Origin: Metabacillus litoralis
GTDB taxonomy: Bacteria; Bacillota; Bacilli; Bacillales; Bacillaceae
NCBI RefSeq assembly: GCF_020524045.1
Contig: NZ_JAIVKL010000009.1
Coordinates: 62,001-126,000, forward strand
Direction: 5' to 3'
Length of the DNA stretch: 64,000 nucleotides
Numbering within the stretch: position 1 is the first letter of the stretch; each line of letters starts with the position of its first letter. The position numbers and the translations under genes were made by a program. The notes below the pieces were generated by a model. That model was not told where the DNA came from, made no database searches, and was given only the letters and a program-made list of their open reading frames with translations. This document shows positions 43,258 to 53,131 of this stretch, in pieces.

Positions 43258-45285
43258 CTAAAGTTCATTTTTTATTTCTTCTGGAAGGTGTGTTTCTTCA
43301 ATGAATCCATACCAATTCTGCCCGTTCTTTAATGTGAGTTTAAGATAATAAGATTGAACATTTGTGTAGTCAACAAAGTTGTTTATGATACTAGGGAAAA
43401 GTTCTTTATTTGATATGGTTAAGACATTTTCACTAATCGTTCCCTCTGTATGAAAAATTTCTTCAGGACTATCTTTTTCAAATTTGTTAGAGTTATCTGT
43501 TGGTATGGGTTGTCTCATTAATTCAATTTTAGTAATATCTTCTTCACTAATTGTTAAATCCTCTAAATACTCATGATCTTCTAACCATTTCGATATTGCA
43601 GCATACGATTTCTTCCATTCAATATTAACAGTATCCATATATTGATGTTCCATATTAGTAGTATTTTCAACATTTTGACCGTAGGAGAGCTCGATATATC
43701 CCAAAGAACTTGTTGAATAAAACAATGAATCAACTGTTTGTGAAGAAATGTCTTTCTCTATCGCTGCTTTAAAACTTTCAATATCCTCTTTGCTTGAAAT
43801 GGTAACAGCATTCAAGCCAGGAGCATTTGGGAAAATTCGTATATTAATAGGATCTTCTTTGCTTTGTAATTGTAGAAACTCTGGTCGTGTTATTTGATAA
43901 TCCTTAGCTTCCAATATAGGTGTTAAAACCTTGTTCATCATGTCAATTGGAATTTGGTATTCTCTTTTGATCGTCCTTCCATTCTTTAATTTGTAAATGA
44001 GAATGCCTTGCATATAGTTTATGTCATCACTAACAATATCCTCTATTACTTCTTTTTCATCAAGAATGTACTCATGAAGATTTCGAACATCTTGAATATA
44101 AAGCTTAGAGTCTGAAAACTGCAGTTCATTGTTAGTTCCTGCATCTTCCACCGCATATTTATCACCAAAGTAGACTTCATCAATTTGATCCATTTTTGGA
44201 AGCTTGCTTTCATACTGAAATAAATCAGCACTTATGCTAAGAAGAATAACAAAGAAAATAACACTATATACAGCAAAGCCGATAAAAGCTTTCATTTGAA
44301 AGATTCGCCATGTTTTTTGTAAAATCATCTCAGCAGCTGTGTAGCCTATTAATGCCCCAACGATGTACCCAAAAACAATCCAATTCCAATTAAGAGTAGC
44401 TGTTGCAGAAAAATAGGAGCCGCCAAGAGTCATACTACAAAACGTCACACCATACTTGAAAATTGGCGTGATAAAAGGAAAGGTAATCACTTCTGTTGCT
44501 TTTTCAAGTTGTCTTGCTTTATATAAACCAAGTCCAATTAAGATCAATAGAATCGTTAATATTGTGTAAGCAATGATTTCAAAACCAGTATACGGATTAA
44601 ATTGGCCATAGGTACCGATGAATCGAAAAAATGGTGATAAGTTTCCAGTTGTTTCCTCTGTGATTGAAGACGAGTAGCCAAACAATAAAAACGATAGGTT
44701 ATAGTTAACCAATGTGACCACACCTAGAGGTAAAAAGAGAAAGATATAGGTTAAAATAGCTTGTGCTGTTGACATACCTGTAATCATACCTACAGTAGTA
44801 GTGATGACAAAAAGAAAGCAGGTTAACAACATAAAAAGTAATGTCCATGACACCAAGTCAGTGATTGTCAGGATTCCGGTAAGTTCTTCAACACTTCTTG
44901 TGACGAAAAACGTAATAAATGAAGTTAGCAATAATGGGATAAGAAGTAAAAGTAAACCACTTATCAAATGACTATAATATAAGGTTGCTCTTCGAATAGG
45001 CAAACTGTGAGTCATATCTACAGCAGCTTCTGTTTGTAAGTATCTAAAAAGTAACACACCTGCAGCTATAGGTAGTGAAAATAGTATTAACACCTGCATA
45101 GAAGGATTTAACAAAAAATAGTTTCTATAATCTGAAAAAATAACATATTCTCTATCTGCAAGTTGCAGAATTTCTAATGGTATGGCAAATAGTAGTAGGA
45201 GGAAATAAACAATACCGATCCATCCATGCTGCCTTATATCTTGTTTGATAACAACACTCTTAAAGAAGGATTTTTTCGATTTCAT
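43258..45285 (-). CDS. ABC-2 type permease with DUF6449-like domain
   Basis: The 675-residue protein has about ten membrane helices in its first half (about 20-380). A large hydrophilic C-terminal part (about 390-675) resembles DUF6449, found in permeases of YtrB-type ABC systems. The ATG at 45285 follows GGAGGATAT; a longer frame from 45306 would overlap the ATPase gene more. Its start overlaps the upstream ATPase gene by 26 bp, so both are coupled. B. subtilis uses two shorter permeases (YtrC, YtrD) for the related system. The function may be cell-envelope antibiotic response, by family only. Confidence 0.8.
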   Translation of the reverse strand: MKSKKSFFKSVVIKQDIRQHGWIGIVYFLLLLFAIPLEILQLADREYVIFSDYRNYFLLNPSMQVLILFSLPIAAGVLLFRYLQTEAAVDMTHSLPIRRATLYYSHLISGLLLLLIPLLLTSFITFFVTRSVEELTGILTITDLVSWTLLFMLLTCFLFVITTTVGMITGMSTAQAILTYIFLFLPLGVVTLVNYNLSFLLFGYSSSITEETTGNLSPFFRFIGTYGQFNPYTGFEIIAYTILTILLILIGLGLYKARQLEKATEVITFPFITPIFKYGVTFCSMTLGGSYFSATATLNWNWIVFGYIVGALIGYTAAEMILQKTWRIFQMKAFIGFAVYSVIFFVILLSISADLFQYESKLPKMDQIDEVYFGDKYAVEDAGTNNELQFSDSKLYIQDVRNLHEYILDEKEVIEDIVSDDINYMQGILIYKLKNGRTIKREYQIPIDMMNKVLTPILEAKDYQITRPEFLQLQSKEDPINIRIFPNAPGLNAVTISSKEDIESFKAAIEKDISSQTVDSLFYSTSSLGYIELSYGQNVENTTNMEHQYMDTVNIEWKKSYAAISKWLEDHEYLEDLTISEEDITKIELMRQPIPTDNSNKFEKDSPEEIFHTEGTISENVLTISNKELFPSIINNFVDYTNVQSYYLKLTLKNGQNWYGFIEETHLPEEIKNEL

Positions 45286-46162
45286 ATCCGATATCCTCCA
45301 TTTCATAAATAAAAATTTCTTCGAGAGTTAATGGTAATAAATCATATAGGATAATCTCTGTTGAATGGATAATCTTATTAATTTCCTCTTCATCTCCTCT
45401 GACGATAAGTAAAGAAACACTCCCTCTTTTTTCATAATGGAGAATCGTTAATTTACTTAATAGATGTTCTTCATGAGTAGGATCTGCTAGTGCCAGTTGA
45501 ATTTTATGTGTGTCACATTTTAAATCATCAATTTCTTTCTCAATAATGATTTTGCCGTTATGCATAATTCCAACATGATCACATAGATCTTCTATTTCTC
45601 GAAGATTGTGTGATGAAATAATGATTGTCATTTCTCGCTCTGCAACATCTTGGAATAGTAGATTTTTTACCTTTTGTCTCATAACAGGGTCAAGACCATC
45701 AATTGGTTCATCTAAAATTAATACATCTGGCATAGCTGATAATGCAAGCCAAAAGGCAACTTGTCGCTTCATTCCTTTTGAAAGGCGATGAACCTTTTTA
45801 TTTAAGTCAATTTTAAAAGCACTTTTTAACTGATCAAATCGTTGTTGATTCCAATTTGGATAATATTCTCGATATTGTGCAGCCATGTTCGCGATTGTTG
45901 CTTGCGGAAAAAAATATAAAACATCAGGAATAAATACAACACGTTCTTTTACGGCAACATTTTCATATGCAGGTAACTCATCTATGAATATATTGCCTTT
46001 GTCAGGTTTATTGATTCCAGCAATTATTTTAAGAAGAGATGTTTTTCCAGCTCCGTTTGATCCTAAGAGACCATAAATTGAGCCTTTTTTAACAGAGAGG
46101 GATAGCTCGTTTACTGCCTTGTGGTTATTATATTTTTTACTAATGGAATGAACTGTTATCAT
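45260..46162 (-). CDS. YtrB-like ABC transporter ATPase
   Basis: The ATPase has 300 residues with Walker A GSNGAGKTS, Walker B LILDEPIDGLD and signature LSKGMKRQ. The C-terminal 90 residues form the extra domain usual in YtrB/BcrA-type drug-export ATPases. It overlaps the GntR gene by 4 bp at its start and the permease at its end. The set GntR-ATPase-permease matches the YtrAB architecture, known in B. subtilis to respond to cell-wall-targeting antibiotics. Confidence 0.88.
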   Translation of the reverse strand: MITVHSISKKYNNHKAVNELSLSVKKGSIYGLLGSNGAGKTSLLKIIAGINKPDKGNIFIDELPAYENVAVKERVVFIPDVLYFFPQATIANMAAQYREYYPNWNQQRFDQLKSAFKIDLNKKVHRLSKGMKRQVAFWLALSAMPDVLILDEPIDGLDPVMRQKVKNLLFQDVAEREMTIIISSHNLREIEDLCDHVGIMHNGKIIIEKEIDDLKCDTHKIQLALADPTHEEHLLSKLTILHYEKRGSVSLLIVRGDEEEINKIIHSTEIILYDLLPLTLEEIFIYEMEDIGYEIEKILL

Positions 46163-46545
46163 GAATGTTTATCCCCTTTTGTTTGTTGATGTGCTTCATC
46201 AAAAAGCACGTATAAATCTGCTTTTGTTAAGCCAAGATAGATTGCTTCAGCAATTAGTTTTTGAATATCTGTTTTTAATTCAGCTAATTTATTATCAGTC
46301 GGCATTTGCTCAATTGCAGCAACAAAATTTCCTTTTCCTTTAACTGAATAAAGATATCCCTGACTTTCAAGCTCACGATAGGCTCGTTGAATCGTATTAG
46401 GATTAACGGTTAATTGGCTAGACAGCACTCGTACTGAAGGTAATTGTTCATCAGGCTTAAGAATTCTGTTAATGATTAATTCTTTAATTTTATCTACCAG
46501 TTGCTCGTATATGGGTTTCCTGCTTCTAACATCAAGCTGAAACAT
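46159..46545 (-). CDS. YtrA-type GntR-family repressor
   Basis: The 128-residue protein has a winged-helix domain of the YtrA subfamily of GntR: PIYEQLVDKIKELIINRILK and LPSVRVLSSQLTVNPNTIQR. The short C-terminal helical tail is the usual YtrA dimerisation part. The ATG at 46545 has AAGGGGG upstream; the frame continues to 46722, but that extension runs through a MITE copy and lacks a ribosome binding site. The inverted repeat at 46567-46593 is its likely operator. It should repress its own operon. Confidence 0.9.
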   Translation of the reverse strand: MFQLDVRSRKPIYEQLVDKIKELIINRILKPDEQLPSVRVLSSQLTVNPNTIQRAYRELESQGYLYSVKGKGNFVAAIEQMPTDNKLAELKTDIQKLIAEAIYLGLTKADLYVLFDEAHQQTKGDKHS

Positions 46546-46566
46546 AAGTAACCCCCTTCTTGTGTT

Positions 46567-46593
46567 AACTGTATTAATATTGTTAGTACAGTT
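46567..46593. promoter_or_regulatory. YtrA-type operator in the GntR-ABC promoter
   Basis: AACTGTA (46567) and TACAGTT (46587) form a perfect 7-bp inverted repeat with 13 bp between, resembling known YtrA sites (GTA-N-TAC type), 22 bp upstream of the gene start. Confidence 0.65.
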
Positions 46594-46649
46594 ATTGTAT
46601 AATTTTGTTAAAGTAAATACAATACGTTTTTGTGAATTTATTTTATTTA

Positions 46650-46813
46650 GGGTTGGTTTCGTAAACTTTGTTGTTTTTAAATACCCCGAAGTAATCAGCA
46701 CTGTATTTTGTTTTAGTACCATTTTTTCTTCATAAATTATTACCCTTAGAGTGAAATAAACTGTTTTTACTCTATATTCGGTTACATAGAAACAATTGTT
46801 CAGAAAAGAGCTT
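46650..46813 (+). repeat. Candidate MITE copy, well preserved
   Basis: Left end GGTTGGTTTCGTAAACTTTG, then TACCCCGAAGTAATCAGCAC, TTTTTTCTTCATAA, and right end AACAATTGTTCAGAAAAGAG followed by CTT. Ends are imperfect inverted repeats. It covers the region upstream of the GntR operon promoter. No target-site duplication is evident. Confidence 0.72.
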
Positions 46814-47050
46814 AATTAAATAGTAATAGTTCTTTATGTTCATAAGGAAAAGGCTCATAATATAGAAGAGTGATAGTAGCGATCAGAAGTTTCATTACTG
46901 CTAATGAAAAGATAATGCATAAAATGAGCTTTGAAATTGGCTTTCCTTATTAATAGAATAAGATATTTGGCGAATTGTGTACCTTTATGTATACAATAGT
47001 AGTACAAATGTTATACAATGTGATTAGTGATAACTGGGAGGATGGGAAAT

Positions 47051-48361
47051 ATGCTAGGATTTGGGAAAAAGGACCGTGTAGCTATAGAGGAATTTATACC
47101 TAAAGTAGAATTTCCAGAAGCGAATAATCTTGCTGTTGTTGATGATCGAAATATAGCAGCTCGGTTAGAATATATGGGTGTAACAAAGGAGCATCTTGCA
47201 TTATTACAAGAAGCTCAACCATTTTTACTTGAAATTATTGATGATATTTTACAAAAAGTATTAAATCAGTTGTACAAGCAACCGATTTTAAAAGGAATCG
47301 CAACGGAACACTCATCAAGAGAACGTTTATATCGTGTTTTTGTTATGTATTTCCAAAGTTTGTTAAGTGGACAACTTGATGATAATTTTTTTGAAATGAG
47401 AAAAAGAATAGGTGGCACACATAATGGTGCGAATTTACCAGCAGCTTGGTTTATTGCTACTTACTCAGCTATTAATACATTGTTAATACCTCAACTTGTG
47501 AAGAAATTTGAGAAAGAACCAGAAAAATTATCAAAAATCTTATTGGCAGTCACTCATATTACAAATTTAGATTCACAATTAGTTGTTGAAAATTACATCC
47601 AAGCAAGAATGAACGAGCTTGAGGAATTAAATGCTTCTAAAGAATTACTTCAAAAAGAATTAACGGCTATTAGCCAAGAGGTAGCAGCATCCGTTGAGGA
47701 AACAGAAGCAACAGTCTATGAAACTAGTACAAAAGCAGACCAAATTCGTCAAGAAACAGAAACTACACAAAAAAGCAGTAAAAACCTTGTGAATTTGACG
47801 AACGAAAATGAAACGCAAATGGCTTCGATGATTTCAACATTTGGAGATGTCATCGAAAAGGTCAATACATCGATTAGTGGAATTTTCGAATTAAAAGATA
47901 ACTCAGAGAAAATCTTTGAAATGACAAAAAGCATCGAGGATATTGCAGATCAAACAAATTTACTTGCACTAAATGCATCAATAGAAGCAGCTAGAGCGGG
48001 TGAAGAAGGACGTGGATTTGCAGTTGTTGCCTCAGAGGTGCGTAATCTTGCTGAAAACTCTAAAATGATGAGTAATAAAATTAAATCACTAGTTGAGAAA
48101 AATAACAACTCTACGAATGATCTGGTAGAAAACATGAAAACGATGAATGAATCAACACAGCAATCACAGACAAAAATTGAACAAGTAAAAGGTGGACTTG
48201 CAACAGTTAAGATGGAAATGGAAAACTATTTAACGATGTTCGATCGTAATAAAGAAGATCTTGATTCAATAGTGTTATCAATCAAAGAAATTAACAATAC
48301 AACAAGCAATCTTTCAGTTTTAGCAAATTCTCTTTTGGAAAAAGCTGAGGATGCACAATAA
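47051..48361 (+). CDS. hemAT: Heme-based aerotactic transducer HemAT
   Basis: This soluble oxygen sensor for aerotaxis has 436 residues (B. subtilis HemAT is 432). The N-terminal protoglobin domain (about 25-180) has the proximal heme His at 124 in [14 protein letters not shown]. The C-terminal methyl-accepting signalling domain (about 215-436) contains the tip [20 protein letters not shown] plus [20 protein letters not shown]. No membrane segment is present. The ATG at 47051 follows GGAGGAT; a GTG at 47027 gives eight extra residues without a ribosome binding site. It is monocistronic. Confidence 0.95.
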   Translation: MLGFGKKDRVAIEEFIPKVEFPEANNLAVVDDRNIAARLEYMGVTKEHLALLQEAQPFLLEIIDDILQKVLNQLYKQPILKGIATEHSSRERLYRVFVMYFQSLLSGQLDDNFFEMRKRIGGTHNGANLPAAWFIATYSAINTLLIPQLVKKFEKEPEKLSKILLAVTHITNLDSQLVVENYIQARMNELEELNASKELLQKELTAISQEVAASVEETEATVYETSTKADQIRQETETTQKSSKNLVNLTNENETQMASMISTFGDVIEKVNTSISGIFELKDNSEKIFEMTKSIEDIADQTNLLALNASIEAARAGEEGRGFAVVASEVRNLAENSKMMSNKIKSLVEKNNNSTNDLVENMKTMNESTQQSQTKIEQVKGGLATVKMEMENYLTMFDRNKEDLDSIVLSIKEINNTTSNLSVLANSLLEKAEDAQ

Positions 48362-48366
48362 TAGAT

Positions 48367-48398
48367 GAAAAAGCTACTTCTGATGAGGTAGCTTTTTT
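48367..48398 (+). terminator. Terminator of hemAT
   Basis: AAAAGCTAC pairs with GTAGCTTTT and is followed by further T residues, right after the stop codon. Confidence 0.88.
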
Positions 48399-48462
48399 TA
48401 TGTTGTTTCACGGTGTGTGGGTGAGCTTGAAATTATATATGTGCGGATGCGAGTGGTGTCGA

Positions 48463-48677
48463 AAGTTGTCGGATGATGGATTGTGTGGCAAAGTTGACGG
48501 ATTAACACAAGAAGTTGATGGAATCACACAAGAAGTTGACGAATTAACTAGTTAAAACATGGACTCAAAGTAGAGTTGAACGAATAATTGCTAAAGTTGA
48601 ATGATTAACTAGCAAAGTTGAACGATTAATGTGAAAAGTTGAATGATTATAGGCCAAAGTTGAACGATTCAACATGT
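48463..48677 (+). repeat. 21-bp tandem repeat region
   Basis: AAGTTGAAYGATTAA-type units recur with a strict 21-bp period at 48491, 48512 and 48533, and again at 48594, 48615, 48636 and 48657. Degenerate units lie at 48463 and 48573. Read on the minus strand the units give NRSTL/NHSTL peptide repeats, but stops interrupt the frame on both strands. The block lies between two terminators. Confidence 0.85.
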
Positions 48678-48696
48678 TACTGTTCAAATTTAAAGA

Positions 48697-48733
48697 AAAA
48701 AGAGCAAATCTATAGCTTAGATTTGCTCTTTTT
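48697..48733. terminator. Terminator of the 48739 minus-strand gene
   Basis: A perfect 15-bp stem (AAAAAGAGCAAATCT / AGATTTGCTCTTTTT). T-rich ends on both sides make it bidirectional. Confidence 0.88.
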
Positions 48734-48738
48734 GATAG

Positions 48739-48942
48739 TTACTTATATTTATCTTCACTAGCAGACTCATCTTTTGTTTTATGCTTCTGTTTTTCCTCGC
48801 GTTTTTCTTTTTTTAGGTCTTCCATTGGGATTGGATCTACATGTTGTTCACTTTCAAAGCGGTCAAATAGTGTTTCTTTATCTGTTTCGTATTGTTCTGG
48901 ATGATCTCGTTTTTTTCTTTGGTTATTTTCCTCTGAATTCAC
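48739..48942 (-). CDS. Small highly charged protein
   Basis: The protein (about 67 residues) is extremely hydrophilic and rich in Glu, Lys and Asp (RKKRDHPEQYETDKETLFDR, then HVDPIPMEDLKKEK). It is probably disordered. The most likely start is the GTG at 48942; the frame is open to 48954. The ribosome binding site is weak. It is followed by a strong terminator, which supports a real gene. No family is recognised. Confidence 0.5.
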   Translation of the reverse strand: MNSEENNQRKKRDHPEQYETDKETLFDRFESEQHVDPIPMEDLKKEKREEKQKHKTKDESASEDKYK

Positions 48943-49084
48943 AATACTCACCACTTTCTACTGTTTGTACTACTCATTACCACAAAGTGACAGAAGGAAA
49001 ACCTTTTCAAGTTTGCTTTTCTTCGCATTGAGTGCCTATTATGCTGTACAATAGAGGCATACTGTTTAGAAGGATTGGATAATT

Positions 49085-50974
49085 ATGAGCATATTACAAG
49101 CTGAAAATTTATATAAAACATATGGAGAAAAGGTCTTATTTGACCATATTTCTTTTAGCATTGCAGCAAAACAAAGAATCGGTTTAATCGGTGTGAATGG
49201 AACAGGAAAGTCTACCTTATTAAAGGTGATTTCAGGTATGGAAACAGCTGATTCTGGTGAGATTACCCATTCTAATTCATTGAGAATTGAATATTTACCA
49301 CAACAGCCAGAGCTTGTGGAGGGTTTAACAATACTTGAACAGATTTATTATGGTGATGCTCCGATTATGCAGGTAATGAGAGAGTATGAACTTGCGTTAA
49401 GCGAGCTAGAAATAGATCCAGAAAATGAAACAAAGCTTAAGCATCTTATGAATATGCAGCAAAAAATGGATCAGCATGATGCGTGGGAAGCGAATACTGT
49501 TGCGAAAACAGTGTTAACAAAGCTAGGAATTACAGATTTTCAAAAGCAAGTAACGTATTTATCAGGTGGGCAGAAAAAACGAGTGGCTATTGCTAAAGCA
49601 CTTATTCAGCCTGCTGATATTTTAATATTAGATGAACCAACAAACCATTTAGACAATGAAACAATAGAGTGGCTTGAAGGATTTTTAGCGGGTTATAGTG
49701 GATCGATTGTTTTGATTACACATGATCGTTATTTCTTGAATCGCGTTTCAAATCAGATCTTTGAGCTTGATCAAGGACAGCTTTATACCTACTCAGGAAA
49801 TTATGAAGTGTTTTTAGAAAAAAAGGCTGAAAGAGAAATCAATGCCGAGCATGCCGAAGAAAAAAGGCAAAATCTATTAAGACGTGAGCTAGCATGGCTT
49901 AGACGTGGTGCAAAGGCGAGAACAACTAAGCAAAAAGCACGTATTGGTCGCGTGGAGGATCTACAAGATCAACAAGGTCCTGCTGCTAAAAAGGATTTGG
50001 ACTTTGCAATTGGATCGACTAGATTAGGAAAAAAAGTACTAGAGCTTGAAAATATCTCAAAGTCATATGATGGTAAACAGCTGATTAAAGATTTTAACTA
50101 TTTAATTACTCCAGGTGAAAGACTTGGAATTATTGGTCCGAACGGTACTGGAAAATCAACCCTTTTAAACATTATGGCTGGCAGAATACAAGCTGACCAA
50201 GGGGTAATTGAGGTTGGTACAACAGTTAAAATTGGTTTTTATACACAAGAGCAGGAAGAGATGGACGAAAATCTTCGTGTTGTCGAGTATATTAAAGAAA
50301 CAGCTGAAGTTGTCTATACAATAGATAATCAAGTGATTACGGCTGAACAAATGCTTGAGAGATTTTTATTCCCACGATCTGCTCAGTGGACATATATCCG
50401 AAAGTTATCAGGTGGAGAAAGACGCCGACTTTACTTATTGAAGGTTTTGATGGAGGAGCCTAATGTTCTCTTTTTAGATGAGCCGACAAATGATCTTGAT
50501 ACACAAACATTAGGTGTATTAGAAGATTATTTAGATCAATTTCCAGGTGTTGTTTTAACTGTATCACATGATCGTTACTTTTTAGATCGTGTTGTTGATC
50601 ATCTTGTTGTTTTTGAAAGTAATGGAAATATTTCGCGCTTTCAAGGAAGCTATTCTGATTATATGGAAGAAAAAAAGCTTCAGGAAATGATTCAAGAAAA
50701 AGAGCCAGCATCAGAGAAAGCTGGTTATAAAAAAGAAAAGAAAAAGCGTCTTTCCTATAAAGAACAGCAAGAGTGGGAAGGAATTGAAGATAAGATTGCA
50801 AATCTTGAAGAACGAAAAGAACAACTTGAACAAGAAATTGCCGCAGCTGGCAGTGATTTAGGCAAGGTACAAGAGTTATACAAAGAACAAGAAAAGATCG
50901 ATAAACAGCTTGATGAAACAATGGAAAGATGGGAAGAATTATCTTTACTTGTTGAAGAAATAGAAAATAGTTGA
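49085..50974 (+). CDS. yfmR: ABC-F ATPase YfmR (Uup-like)
   Basis: This soluble twin-ATPase of 629 residues, the same length as B. subtilis YfmR, has Walker A GVNGTGKST and GPNGTGKST. The ABC-F signatures are LSGGQKKRVAIAKAL and LSGGERRRLYLLKVL, and the Walker B motifs are LILDEPTNHLD and LFLDEPTNDLD. The interdomain linker (about 240-290) is Arg/Lys-rich. The C-terminus (about 540-629) is a coiled coil as in Uup. ABC-F proteins bind the ribosomal E site; YfmR is reported to help with translation stalls alongside EF-P. It is monocistronic, with a terminator at 51017. Confidence 0.9.
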   Translation: MSILQAENLYKTYGEKVLFDHISFSIAAKQRIGLIGVNGTGKSTLLKVISGMETADSGEITHSNSLRIEYLPQQPELVEGLTILEQIYYGDAPIMQVMREYELALSELEIDPENETKLKHLMNMQQKMDQHDAWEANTVAKTVLTKLGITDFQKQVTYLSGGQKKRVAIAKALIQPADILILDEPTNHLDNETIEWLEGFLAGYSGSIVLITHDRYFLNRVSNQIFELDQGQLYTYSGNYEVFLEKKAEREINAEHAEEKRQNLLRRELAWLRRGAKARTTKQKARIGRVEDLQDQQGPAAKKDLDFAIGSTRLGKKVLELENISKSYDGKQLIKDFNYLITPGERLGIIGPNGTGKSTLLNIMAGRIQADQGVIEVGTTVKIGFYTQEQEEMDENLRVVEYIKETAEVVYTIDNQVITAEQMLERFLFPRSAQWTYIRKLSGGERRRLYLLKVLMEEPNVLFLDEPTNDLDTQTLGVLEDYLDQFPGVVLTVSHDRYFLDRVVDHLVVFESNGNISRFQGSYSDYMEEKKLQEMIQEKEPASEKAGYKKEKKKRLSYKEQQEWEGIEDKIANLEERKEQLEQEIAAAGSDLGKVQELYKEQEKIDKQLDETMERWEELSLLVEEIENS

Positions 50975-51016
50975 TTATGTAAAAAAGTAACAATCTTTCA
51001 TTAATAAAATGAACTT

Positions 51017-51054
51017 GAGCTTAAAGTGTTTTGATTACTTTAAGTTCTTTTTAA
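51017..51054 (+). terminator. Terminator of yfmR
   Basis: GAGCTTAAAGT pairs with ACTTTAAGTTC (one G-T) and is followed by TTTTTA. Confidence 0.8.
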
Positions 51055-51174
51055 TAGGGTTTATTTGAACTTGGTTGGATTCTGTTAGCATTCGGAAAAA
51101 TGAAATTCTTGCTTCGAGCTTAACAAAACATTTTCACCAGTATTTAACACATAATAGAAAGACGGAGAAAAATG

Positions 51175-51894
51175 ATGAAAACAAAAGACGAGATAAGGCA
51201 AAAGGTTTGGAAGCAGCTAACAGAAGAAAAAAATGGTCGATTTCCATTTCCTTTAATTAATCGAATTCCGAATTTTAGAGGTGCTGAAAAAGCTGCGGCC
51301 CAAATTACAACATTACCTGAATACAAGGCAGCAAAAGTGATAAAAGTAAATCCTGATTCACCACAGCTACCTCTTCGAAAGCAGATTTTACTTGATGGTA
51401 AAACATTATTAGTTCCTACTCCACGCTTAAAAGCTGGCTTTATTATTGTTAAGCCTGAATGGGTTCCAGCGGGTGAGGAAAGACGTGCTGCAAGCTTAAG
51501 TCATATCAAATCATATGGAAAAGAAATCCCTTTAACTGAAATTCCGCAAATTGATTTAATGGTTGTTGGTTCTGTGGCAATTCATCAAGATGGAAGAAGA
51601 ATTGGCAAAGGTGAAGGATATGCTGACCGAGAATATGCGCTTTTAATGGAGCTTGGTAATCCGCCAGTTACCATTGTGACATCCATTCATAGCACACAAT
51701 TAGTACATGATGATATCCCACGAGATACATATGATTTAACTGTAGATTGGATCGCAACTGAAGAGGGGTTAGTGAAGACAAACTCTCCATATGAAAAGCC
51801 AGCTGGTATTGAGTGGAATCATGTTTCCGAAGAAGAAATGGAAGAAATGCCAGTATTGCAGCAGCTTTGGGAATTAAAATATAAACAAACCTAA
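51175..51894 (+). CDS. 5-formyltetrahydrofolate cyclo-ligase-like protein
   Basis: The 239-residue protein has the MTHFS-type fold: an N-terminal KTKDEIRQKVWKQL helix, RAASLSHIKSYG, and the ATP-binding segment GSVAIHQDGRRIGKGEGYAD. This last motif corresponds to the GxGxGYYD signature of cyclo-ligases, here with GEGYAD. It is longer than canonical MTHFS (about 190) and closer to the MTHFSD-like branch, whose reaction is not firmly established. GGAG lies 7 nt before the ATG at 51175. It is 85 bp upstream of nos and may be co-transcribed with it. Confidence 0.78.
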   Translation: MKTKDEIRQKVWKQLTEEKNGRFPFPLINRIPNFRGAEKAAAQITTLPEYKAAKVIKVNPDSPQLPLRKQILLDGKTLLVPTPRLKAGFIIVKPEWVPAGEERRAASLSHIKSYGKEIPLTEIPQIDLMVVGSVAIHQDGRRIGKGEGYADREYALLMELGNPPVTIVTSIHSTQLVHDDIPRDTYDLTVDWIATEEGLVKTNSPYEKPAGIEWNHVSEEEMEEMPVLQQLWELKYKQT

Positions 51895-51979
51895 ATCTTA
51901 GATTGTTATAATTGGACGACCTGGGCATGTAGGAGTAAGATAGATACCGAAACAAGTATAACTACAAGAGGTGACCAAA

Positions 51980-53077
51980 TTGGTTGCAAGCACACAACTG
52001 TTAAAAGAAGCAGAACAGTTTATTCGCACTGCCTATAACGAACTTGGCAAATCAGAGGTTGAAATAGAAAGCAGATTAAGTGAGATCAAATTAGAGATAG
52101 AGAGTAAAGGTATATATGAGCATACAAATGAAGAATTAACATATGGGGCAAAAATGGCTTGGAGAAATAGTAATAAGTGTATTGGACGCTTATTTTGGAA
52201 TACGTTAACTGTGTTTGATGAGCGAAAAGCTGATACAGAGCCTGCTGTTTTTGAGGCATTAGAAAACCACATTGCTTTTGCTACAAATGGTGGAAAAATT
52301 AGGCCAGCTATCACGATTTTCAAACCTGACAATGGTGAGGGAAATCGAATTCGCATATGGAATCATCAGCTTATTCGGTATGCAGGATATGAAACAGAGT
52401 ACGGGTATTTAGGTGATCCAGCATCAATTGAGTTTACAAAGCAATGTGAACAATTAGGCTGGAACGGAGAAGGAACGAACTTTGATATTCTACCACTCGT
52501 TATCCAAAAAAATAACAATAATCCCCAGTGTTTTTCATTAAAAGAAAAACAAGTGTTAGAAGTTGAAATCACTCACCCTGACATTGAAGGTATAGCAGAT
52601 TTACATATGAAATGGTATGGAGTTCCAATCATCTCTGATATGAAATTAGACATTGGAGGAATTGTCTATTCTGCTGCACCATTTAATGGATGGTATATGG
52701 AGACAGAAATAGGCGCGAGAAATTTAGCGGATTCCTTTCGATATAATCTTTTACCTAAGGTCGCTTCGATCATGAATTTGGATACGAAAACTCATGCGAA
52801 TTTGTGGAAAGATCGAGCTTTGCTTGAACTAAATGTGGCTGTGCTACACTCTTTTAAAAAAGCTGGAGTAAGTATTGTTGACCACCATACAGCTGCACAG
52901 CAATTTAAACGGTTTGAGCAAAATGAAACAGATAGCTCTAGACAAATAATGGGGAATTGGACTTGGTTAATCCCACCTGTATCACCAGCAACAACTCATG
53001 TTTTTCATAATAGCTATGAAAATAAGATATTGAAACCAAACTACTTTTACCAAGAGCCACCTTATGGACAAGAGTAG
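51980..53077 (+). CDS. nos: Nitric oxide synthase oxygenase
   Basis: Bacterial NOS makes nitric oxide from arginine and consists only of the oxygenase domain. The heme-ligating Cys is in [10 protein letters not shown] (residue 67 from the TTG at 51980). Substrate-site segments [17 protein letters not shown] and [20 protein letters not shown] are conserved. Length (365) equals the Bacillus enzymes. GAGGTG lies 6 nt before TTG 51980; a GTG at 51971 would overlap this site. A small yflJ-like gene lies convergently just downstream, as in the B. subtilis yflJ-yflM (nos) region. Confidence 0.95.
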   Translation: MVASTQLLKEAEQFIRTAYNELGKSEVEIESRLSEIKLEIESKGIYEHTNEELTYGAKMAWRNSNKCIGRLFWNTLTVFDERKADTEPAVFEALENHIAFATNGGKIRPAITIFKPDNGEGNRIRIWNHQLIRYAGYETEYGYLGDPASIEFTKQCEQLGWNGEGTNFDILPLVIQKNNNNPQCFSLKEKQVLEVEITHPDIEGIADLHMKWYGVPIISDMKLDIGGIVYSAAPFNGWYMETEIGARNLADSFRYNLLPKVASIMNLDTKTHANLWKDRALLELNVAVLHSFKKAGVSIVDHHTAAQQFKRFEQNETDSSRQIMGNWTWLIPPVSPATTHVFHNSYENKILKPNYFYQEPPYGQE

Positions 53078-53093
53078 CACATTAACCTAAGGA

Positions 53094-53120
53094 CAGACCC
53101 CATAATTTTATAGGGGTCTG
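53094..53120. terminator. GGGGTCTG-type hairpin after nos
   Basis: CAGACCCC (53094) pairs with GGGGTCTG (53113). The following sequence is not a good T-run; it may act as a weak terminator between convergent genes. Confidence 0.5.
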
Positions 53121-53131
53121 ACTCCATATTA

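Noticed and set aside
46546-46722. N-terminal extension of the GntR protein
   Set aside because: The extension lies in promoter, operator and MITE sequence; the family start and a strong ribosome binding site are at 46545.
50460-50993. 177-codon minus-strand frame
   Set aside because: Antisense shadow of the yfmR coiled-coil region, rich in Leu/Gln because of the complementary codons.
51668-51955. 95-codon minus-strand frame near nos
   Set aside because: Antisense of the cyclo-ligase-like gene with no supporting signals.
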